From JABHGY01 sp964525185 (GTDB lineage: Bacteria; Fidelibacterota; Marinisomatia; Marinisomatales; UBA1611), in contig CAZGFQ010000026.1 in the NCBI GenBank assembly GCA_964525185.1, positions 1 to 30,613 of the forward strand: a stretch of 30,613 nucleotides of DNA, given 5' to 3'. Below the pieces are notes generated by a model. That model made no database searches. It saw only the letters and a list, made by a program, of their open reading frames with translations, and had not been told where the DNA came from. The number at the start of each line of letters is the position of its first letter. Positions within the stretch are counted from its first letter, which is position 1. Below, piece by piece: positions 25,613 through 30,613 of this stretch. Made by a program: the position numbers and the translations under genes.

Positions 25613-28217
25613 TGAGCCCTGCTTTCATATGCCTTCCACGACCAACATGAGATGGATTATGGTTTGCATCAACAGATGTACCAACTCCCGAAAAACCAGG
25701 GTCGAATGGTTTCCCTGTTCGAGAATAAACATAATAAATATTTTCATAATTAGTCAAATTTATAATTTCAAAAAATCCAGTTATATTAATTGACCCAATC
25801 ATTATCCGTTTTTTTACTCGTAAATCTGCTGTAAATGTCCACGGCTTTCTTGCGGAATTCACATCTACACGTAGAGTGGGATCTACATAAGGAGTATAAG
25901 GGAGCCCACTACCTACATTAATAAGAAGGCTCGCATTTATATTTGAAAATGGTTTAAAACCGGCAATACTTAAACCACTTTTGTTAGGTGTCCGAATATA
26001 AGTAGAAATAGAAATGTCATGGCGTTGATCAAAATTTAAATAAAATTCTTGATGAGGAATTTCTTCCTGTTCGTAAGCAGAAAAGTAACCTCCAATTGGA
26101 TTTGAATTATTTCCTTTAGCAACTGATAATGTATAAGCAAAAGATCCTCCAAAAATCCCTGAGAACCGTTTATCTAATAGTAGATTAAATCCTTTTACGC
26201 TTGCATAATCCGTATTTGCATAAGCGACATACATGTTGGACAAATATCGAATTTGGACCGTGGACAGTAGGTCTCTAATATCTTTTGACCAAATACTGAT
26301 TTCCATAGCTAAATCTTGTCCCAAAGCTTGTTTTAACCCCGTTTCAAAAGCGATTGTTTTTTGAGCTTTCACCTTTGGATTCCCAACAAGGGGTAATGCA
26401 GATGAAACATCTTTTTCTGCATTATATGTCATCGCATCAAACGATGGCGTTTGGAAAAAATGTCCGTAAGAAAAGTGAAATACTGTTTTATCAGTTACAG
26501 GATAAGCTAATCCAATTCGTGGACTCCAATTAGATTGAGCAGGAGAGGGACTTAATGCAGCAGGAACCCAAACATTTTCCGTCGAATCCCATTCAACAAA
26601 TCGATTCACATCTTCCCACATAGATGCATTTGGATCAACATAATCCCATCTTAGGCCTAAATTAAATATTAAAAAGTCTAATTCAATTTTATCTTGGATA
26701 TAAAAAGATCCATCAATGGGAGTAAATGTTGTATCATCCTTAAAATTAGTTCCACCGATCCAAGGTTGTTCTTCAGTATGAATATTTAATGTATGTGATG
26801 TAGCTGTAAAACCCGCTTTAAATAAATGATATGAATTAGCTTGGTAAGTAACATCATATTTTAACGAGGATGTTAAACTATGATTATTCATATAGGAACC
26901 ACGGTTTCCCACATCATAAAAATAGACTGTCTCATCTGTAAGAGGTCGTTCATAATCTGCGGGAGTTTTATCCATAACACCAGAAAATGTAGATACATTT
27001 TGTCGAGTTAAATACAAGGTATAAAACAGGGATTCCTTCATTGAATGTGTAAAAGTTAGAGCCAATCGGTCGTTAGCTTTAAATGTATGTCCTTGGTAAA
27101 GGGGTCTGTATTTCCAACGGTGAGAATAATTTTGAAATAATCGATTTGAGCTATGTGCATGTGCAGATAGTTTCATTTTCGGATTAGGTTTAGTTGTGAG
27201 TTTTAGCTGCACATCTTGATTGATATCAAACCCGTGTGGTAATGGACTATCATTAGAACTATAATAGGATGAAAAATAGAAGTGAGAATTTCCTAAAGGG
27301 AGTTTCCCTCCAAGGTTTATACTGCCAGAACCGGAAATTGGAATATCCATTAAAGGAACCAATGGACTAATGGATTCTGATGAAAGATTAGAGGACAGAA
27401 AAGGATATACAGCTTCTTTTAAATTTGTCCATTGATAATTAGAATCCTGTACAGCAGTGAATGCATTCGATGAATGGTAAACAGATGAATTAAGGTCCGA
27501 AGTTATATACTCTGTTTTCCCTTGTAATTCATTTCCACCATCTTTAGTCACAATATTCACAACACTTGACATTGCTTGTCCATATTCAGCATTGAATGTG
27601 CCGCTAATGACAGTCATTTCTTGTATGGCGTTTTGATTAACAGATCCAGAAAAATCCCCTTGAATGGGATCTTTTACAACAACACCGTCAATCATGTATA
27701 AAATTTCTTTTGTTCGCCCACCTCGTACATGAATTCCACCTGATGCATCTTCTGTAAAGCCAGCTTGTGTTACAAGAATATCTTTAAAATCATTTACAGG
27801 CATATCCACAATGGATTCGCTGTCGATCACTTTTACGGAAGATGTAGCATCTCGTTGAATTAATGGCCTTGCAGCAGTGACTTGTACTTCTTCTCCCTCA
27901 ATAACAGATTGACCCAAAGCAACATCCAATTGGGTAGTAAAATCTGACATAATTATTACATCAGTTTGTAGAGATGTTTTATACCCAATCATCATGATTT
28001 TAACTGAATAGTGCCCCGGGTTAATATTTAATATATAAAATTTACCTAGTTCGTTAGTGGCGGTTCCTTGTCCCGTTTCCGTTATAATAATATTAGCACC
28101 AATTAAAGGTTCACCTGTGTTTGATGTAATTATTCCAGAAAGTTTTCCCCCGACACCAGCAAAACTGACTGAAATCAAAAGTTGAATGAATAATAGTTTT
28201 GAAATAGTTTTGTACAT
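25599..28217 (-). CDS. TonB-dependent receptor with carboxypeptidase-regulatory-like N-terminal domain
   Basis: An 872-residue outer-membrane receptor from ATG 28217 (signal peptide about 1-20, ISVSFA before GVGG). The in-frame GTG at 28241 lies inside a terminator-like hairpin and is rejected. Domains: CarboxypepD_reg-like (about 22-105, GIITSNTGEPLIGANIII), plug (about 110-225, with HVRGGRTKEILYMIDGVVV and YGQAMSSVVNIVTKDGG) and a barrel with ASMW and GLRWDYVDP loops, ending in the strand HMKAGLSVTF whose final Phe is the barrel-assembly signal. It imports or handles a ligand using TonB energy. Substrate cannot be told; coupling to the CxxCH/T9SS gene suggests a SusC/SusD-like or export-linked pairing. 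No Shine-Dalgarno is present. Confidence 0.93.
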   Translation of the reverse strand: MYKTISKLLFIQLLISVSFAGVGGKLSGIITSNTGEPLIGANIIITETGQGTATNELGKFYILNINPGHYSVKIMMIGYKTSLQTDVIIMSDFTTQLDVALGQSVIEGEEVQVTAARPLIQRDATSSVKVIDSESIVDMPVNDFKDILVTQAGFTEDASGGIHVRGGRTKEILYMIDGVVVKDPIQGDFSGSVNQNAIQEMTVISGTFNAEYGQAMSSVVNIVTKDGGNELQGKTEYITSDLNSSVYHSSNAFTAVQDSNYQWTNLKEAVYPFLSSNLSSESISPLVPLMDIPISGSGSINLGGKLPLGNSHFYFSSYYSSNDSPLPHGFDINQDVQLKLTTKPNPKMKLSAHAHSSNRLFQNYSHRWKYRPLYQGHTFKANDRLALTFTHSMKESLFYTLYLTRQNVSTFSGVMDKTPADYERPLTDETVYFYDVGNRGSYMNNHSLTSSLKYDVTYQANSYHLFKAGFTATSHTLNIHTEEQPWIGGTNFKDDTTFTPIDGSFYIQDKIELDFLIFNLGLRWDYVDPNASMWEDVNRFVEWDSTENVWVPAALSPSPAQSNWSPRIGLAYPVTDKTVFHFSYGHFFQTPSFDAMTYNAEKDVSSALPLVGNPKVKAQKTIAFETGLKQALGQDLAMEISIWSKDIRDLLSTVQIRYLSNMYVAYANTDYASVKGFNLLLDKRFSGIFGGSFAYTLSVAKGNNSNPIGGYFSAYEQEEIPHQEFYLNFDQRHDISISTYIRTPNKSGLSIAGFKPFSNINASLLINVGSGLPYTPYVDPTLRVDVNSARKPWTFTADLRVKKRIMIGSINITGFFEIINLTNYENIYYVYSRTGKPFDPGFSGVGTSVDANHNPSHVGRGRHMKAGLSVTF

Positions 28218-28248
28218 AAAAAAGCAGGGGCGGTAATCCACCCCTGCT
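28217..28248 (-). terminator. Terminator-like hairpin ending at the TonB receptor start codon
   Basis: On the minus strand an 11-bp stem (28248-28238 with 28233-28223) with one U.G wobble and an AUUA loop is followed by six T residues and then directly by the ATG of the TonB receptor. The wobble is a C.A mismatch on the other strand, so the structure belongs to the minus transcript. It sits in a 39-base gap between the T9SS-tailed gene and the receptor gene and may act as a partial terminator. Confidence 0.75.
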
Positions 28249-28256
28249 AGGTTGAT

Positions 28257-29282
28257 TTATTTTAGTAGGATCATTTTTTTCGTTTGAGAATTATCACCGT
28301 GGTTCAAAGTGTAAATATATACACCCGCTGGAACCTGCTGTCCGTGTAAATCCATTCCATTCCATTGTAAGGAATATGAATTTGCTTCCATATGTCCATT
28401 TGCAAGGTTTTGAATTAGTTGTCCATTAATATTATAAATATCAAGAGAAGTATTCGCTCCGCTAGATAATTCAAATTCGATCGATGTTGTTGGGTTAAAT
28501 GGATTAGGATAATTTTGTTTTAGTGTAAAATGTGTTGGAGTTAAGTCCTGATCGTCATTAATACTACTCGATGATTGAGTCACTACAATGTTATCAAAAT
28601 ACCCCTGTAATCCACCATTATTTTGGAAAGCCCATAATCCAAATTTCCCACTACCAAATTGATCGTTTCCATCATCCACATAACTGCCTAATTCATTCCC
28701 ATCGAAGTAACATGTAAAATGAGTGGATTCACCAACAGTTTCAACCGCTAATTTCATATGGTGCCAAGCATCTCCATCATAATACCCAGAAGCATCTATG
28801 TTTTCTGAGAACGTATATGACCAACCATCAAGTTGGTTGTTATATAGCCTGAAACGATTATCACCATCAAAGTCTGCTACGAACTTGTATACAAACCCAT
28901 GAGAAACAGATCCTTGACGAGATGAATCACCATATACGATGAGTCCAGTATAAGCAGATCCTCCAGAATTATTAACGTAGCACCATACATCTGCTTCAAT
29001 GGTATAATTCGTTAGACTCGTATCGCCTGATAATATATAAGATGCACCTGCATGAGAAACATCTTCATCCCAAATCATACCTACATAATTACCGCCACCA
29101 TCTAATTCAGCAGGGGCTGACGACATAGTTACTGCTTGAATGGGTTCTTCACCTGCAATGAATTGTTCCCATGCTTCGTTGGGTGCGCCAGATTCAAAAT
29201 CCTCAGAAAAGATGACTGTTTGAGCGCTAATTGGAAGTAGCATAATGCTTATTCCAAATAATAGTGTTATCACTTTTTTCAT
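28257..29282 (-). CDS. Secreted ConA/LamG-like protein with T9SS type A sorting domain
   Basis: A 341-residue exported protein. ATG 29282 is set by GGAGG four bases upstream and by a clean signal peptide (MKKVITLLFGISIMLLPISA, cut before QTV). Residues about 25-240 form a concanavalin/LamG-like jelly-roll domain (IFSEDFESG, YTIEADVWCYV, WHHMKLAVETVG, FTCYFDGNELGSY, GYFDNIVVTQS), a fold that often binds carbohydrate. After a short linker, the C-terminal 80 residues hold the T9SS type A tail with NYPNPFNPTTSIEF, SLDIYNINGQLIQNL and VPAGVYIYTLNH. The protein should therefore be displayed or released at the surface. Ligand or enzymatic activity is unknown; no catalytic pair is evident. Confidence 0.88.
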   Translation of the reverse strand: MKKVITLLFGISIMLLPISAQTVIFSEDFESGAPNEAWEQFIAGEEPIQAVTMSSAPAELDGGGNYVGMIWDEDVSHAGASYILSGDTSLTNYTIEADVWCYVNNSGGSAYTGLIVYGDSSRQGSVSHGFVYKFVADFDGDNRFRLYNNQLDGWSYTFSENIDASGYYDGDAWHHMKLAVETVGESTHFTCYFDGNELGSYVDDGNDQFGSGKFGLWAFQNNGGLQGYFDNIVVTQSSSSINDDQDLTPTHFTLKQNYPNPFNPTTSIEFELSSGANTSLDIYNINGQLIQNLANGHMEANSYSLQWNGMDLHGQQVPAGVYIYTLNHGDNSQTKKMILLK

Positions 29283-29286
29283 TATT

Positions 29287-29291
29287 CCTCC
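29287..29291 (-). promoter_or_regulatory. Shine-Dalgarno that decides the start of the T9SS-tailed protein
   Basis: GGAGG lies four bases before ATG 29282. The open frame continues to 29360, but the upstream part runs through a terminator-like hairpin and has no ribosome site. Confidence 0.8.
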
Positions 29292-29314
29292 TTCGATTAT
29301 TGATTGATAGAATG

Positions 29315-29343
29315 AAAAAATTGGTATGATGGTCATACCAATT
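29315..29343 (-). terminator. Perfect 11-bp hairpin with T-tract upstream of the T9SS-tailed gene
   Basis: AATTGGTATGA (29319-29329) and TCATACCAATT (29333-29343) pair perfectly across three bases, and on the minus strand the stem runs into TTTT. It is placed to end the M1 peptidase transcript or to attenuate the next gene, whose ATG is 37 bases beyond. The core resembles the TTGGT...ACCAA half-sites of some FadR-type GntR operators but with a wider spacer, so an operator is a second possibility. Confidence 0.65.
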
Positions 29344-29370
29344 AAACAATAATCATTCATATCATGATTA

Positions 29371-29399
29371 AAGTTAGTTCATTACACATATTATGTCAA
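29371..29399 (-). promoter_or_regulatory. Candidate sigma70-type promoter
   Basis: A perfect TTGACA (29399-29394) and TAACTT (29376-29371) are separated by 17 bases. If it is used, transcription begins near 29364 and the hairpin at 29315-29343 lies in the leader of the T9SS-tailed gene. The -10 is weak and promoter consensus in this lineage is uncertain. Confidence 0.3.
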
Positions 29400-29425
29400 A
29401 TTCTCTTTTTAGAAAACAGACATAA

Positions 29426-29475
29426 TGAGAATGAATCTCACTATCAAGAATGCAATAAATATCTTATTTATTGCA
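29426..29475. repeat. Two inverted repeats after the M1 peptidase gene
   Basis: TGAGA-ATGAA-TCTCA (29426-29440) and a perfect 11-bp repeat, TGCAATAAATA with TATTTATTGCA around three bases (29451-29475). The second begins nine bases after the peptidase stop codon. Neither is followed by a convincing T-run on the minus strand, so they may stabilise the 3' end rather than terminate. Confidence 0.45.
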
Positions 29476-29483
29476 ATTATAAT

Positions 29484-30613
29484 CTAAAAGAATTTTAATA
29501 GCGGTGAATCTTTTACTTCCCATTGTCCTTTACCGACATTTCTAGCACCTTTGAATACTAAATAAGAATATTTCCCATAGTGGGGAACCAATTGGCCGAT
29601 GCGTGGTAAGGATTCAAAATCCTCAGATAAAATAAGGAGCATATTTTTAAATCCATCCCAATCTTGTCCTGTTAAGATGAATGTATGACCAGATTTTGGA
29701 TAACTCTTTCCAGCAATTGTAATTGTTTCGTCTGTTATTTCTATACGTTCAGAGATAAAGGTTGGCAACTCTTTTAGATTAAGAATGATAGGTAAACTAT
29801 TTTTGTCTTGAGATGAAATATCTTGTGTTGAATCAACAGTAATGTCGCTTTCAGTTACATTGTCTCCAAATGTTTTGAAATAGCTTGGATCATCATCGGT
29901 GAAAAATAATTTATTCTTATTTCCAAGAGCAGCAGATAAAATGGGCTCAATTTCTAAAGGGTAGAGCCGGCGGAATAAATGTAAGTCCGGGTCAACAGAA
30001 ATGGAATTTGCTTTTTTAGATAATTTCATAGAAAAAGATGAAGATGGCGAATTCAACACAACAGTTGTATCAAACCCGGAATCAAATTGAATGGGAACTT
30101 CCAATCGATAATTTTGGCCACTCTTTTCAAGCAATGTAAAATCAATAGAATTATCTGACGCGGCATTTAATTTTAAATCCAAAATTGGTGCACCGTCTTG
30201 CTCAATCCATTGGGGAATAATATGACTCAAATCTTTCCCGGATGTTTCTTCGAATGCAGCCACCCACTCTTCCCAAGAAATCTTTTGTTCCAAGTGTTTG
30301 GTATTTACCAACTTCCATGCTTCAAAAAAGGGTTCAGTCCCGATTTCTTCTTCAATCATGTGATACACCATCATCGCTTTATTGTATCCGATGGTTCGTG
30401 TTTCTGGACTCGTGCGATTGATAAATTCACGAATGGGGAAATCGTTTTCTTCCGTGACATAATTCACATATTGTTTCAAAATATCTTTCCGATAGGTTCT
30501 CGCTGCTTCTGAAGAACGCTTTAATTTATATCGGTAATCTGCTCCGTAAACTGTAGCAGATTCACACCAATTTCCACGTTCATAATCCACATACACGCTA
30601 TTTCCCCACCAGT
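29484..30613 (-). CDS. M1-family zinc aminopeptidase, C-terminal part (partial)
   Basis: The gene is cut by the window edge; at least 376 C-terminal residues are present. The first visible residues read WWGNSVYVD and continue to NWCES. In M1 enzymes the WWGN block directly follows the HExxH zinc motif, which therefore lies just outside, and the Glu of NWCES is at the position of the third zinc ligand (many relatives have NWSEG here). DFPIREF and TIGYNKAMMVYHM follow, where the Tyr of GYNKA is the likely transition-state Tyr. The rest is the helical/beta C-terminal portion (IPQWIEQDGAPIL). The protein would release N-terminal residues from peptides. Whether it is exported cannot be seen. Confidence 0.88.
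   Translation of the reverse strand, partial: WWGNSVYVDYERGNWCESATVYGADYRYKLKRSSEAARTYRKDILKQYVNYVTEENDFPIREFINRTSPETRTIGYNKAMMVYHMIEEEIGTEPFFEAWKLVNTKHLEQKISWEEWVAAFEETSGKDLSHIIPQWIEQDGAPILDLKLNAASDNSIDFTLLEKSGQNYRLEVPIQFDSGFDTTVVLNSPSSSFSMKLSKKANSISVDPDLHLFRRLYPLEIEPILSAALGNKNKLFFTDDDPSYFKTFGDNVTESDITVDSTQDISSQDKNSLPIILNLKELPTFISERIEITDETITIAGKSYPKSGHTFILTGQDWDGFKNMLLILSEDFESLPRIGQLVPHYGKYSYLVFKGARNVGKGQWEVKDSPLLKFF

Noticed and set aside
28218..28241. GTG at 28241 as the start of the TonB receptor
   Set aside because: It lies inside a stable hairpin and adds residues before a normal signal peptide; ATG 28217 is the better start.
29283..29360. Longer N-terminus for the T9SS-tailed protein from 29360
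   Set aside because: The extension runs through a terminator-like hairpin, has no ribosome site and would bury the signal peptide; GGAGG supports 29282.
1..30613. CRISPR arrays, insertion sequences, integrases, tRNA/rRNA genes
   Set aside because: No spaced direct repeats, transposase or integrase motifs, or cloverleaf/rRNA segments were seen by reading; a tool search could still find weak cases.

Overview
The window is AT-rich, densely coded and carries no mobile element, CRISPR array or tRNA that I can see. It looks like a chromosome piece from the FCB side of Bacteria, most likely a Neomarinimicrobiota (SAR406/Marinimicrobia)-type lineage, with Ignavibacteria-like groups as the alternative. 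The basis is two secreted proteins ending in type IX secretion (T9SS) sorting domains, one with the typical NYPNPFNP motif, a PorV-like outer-membrane protein, a TonB-dependent receptor with a carboxypeptidase-like N-terminal domain, and Shine-Dalgarno sites that are strong at a few genes and absent at many. The taxonomic call is inference.

Layout. (1) 80-2112, plus strand: universal stress protein, Ste24-type M48 membrane protease, small GIY-YIG nuclease-like protein. (2) 2109-5526, minus strand: a NarL-type two-component pair (7TM/PAS/PAS/HisKA_3 kinase plus LuxR-type regulator). (3) 5527-5910: a long intergenic region with several hairpins whose G.U wobbles make sense only on the plus strand, including a terminator with a c(UUCG)g loop, upstream of a porin-like gene (5911-7083). 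(4) 7232-7792: DUF4287/DUF5655-like protein. (5) 7803-20224, minus strand: a 14-gene, 12.4-kb run in the order hydB-hydG-hydD-hydA, maturation protease, stand-alone receiver, membrane histidine kinase, tandem-ACT protein, hypA-hypB-hypF-hypC-hypD-hypE. It encodes a complete cytosolic group 3b-type (NAD(P)-linked) [NiFe]-hydrogenase and all six Hyp maturation factors. (6) 20397-29282, minus strand: an envelope/secretion block with a T9SS-tailed ConA/LamG-like protein, a TonB-dependent receptor, a 1060-residue T9SS-tailed protein with an N-terminal CxxCH motif, a PorV-like protein and a PD40 propeller protein. (7) 29484-30613: the C-terminal part of an M1 aminopeptidase cut by the window edge.

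How the genes fit together. HydA and HydD form the NiFe and Fe-S catalytic module; HydB and HydG pass electrons to or from NAD(P)H. HypA/B load nickel, HypF/E make cyanide ligands, HypC/D assemble Fe(CN)2CO, and the protease trims the HydA tail. The most interesting part is the three-gene regulatory insert between the structural and maturation genes. Its kinase carries GGVENPF, which matches the GGxxNPF quinone-sensing loop of RegB/PrrB kinases; its receiver has no output domain; and its third gene is an aspartokinase-like pair of ACT domains without a kinase. All three overlap their neighbours by 4 to 35 bases. This suggests a redox-sensing module dedicated to the hydrogenase, with a small-molecule-binding protein as a possible partner. 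Separately, the TonB receptor, CxxCH/T9SS protein, PorV and PD40 genes overlap or nearly touch and look like one export/uptake cassette.
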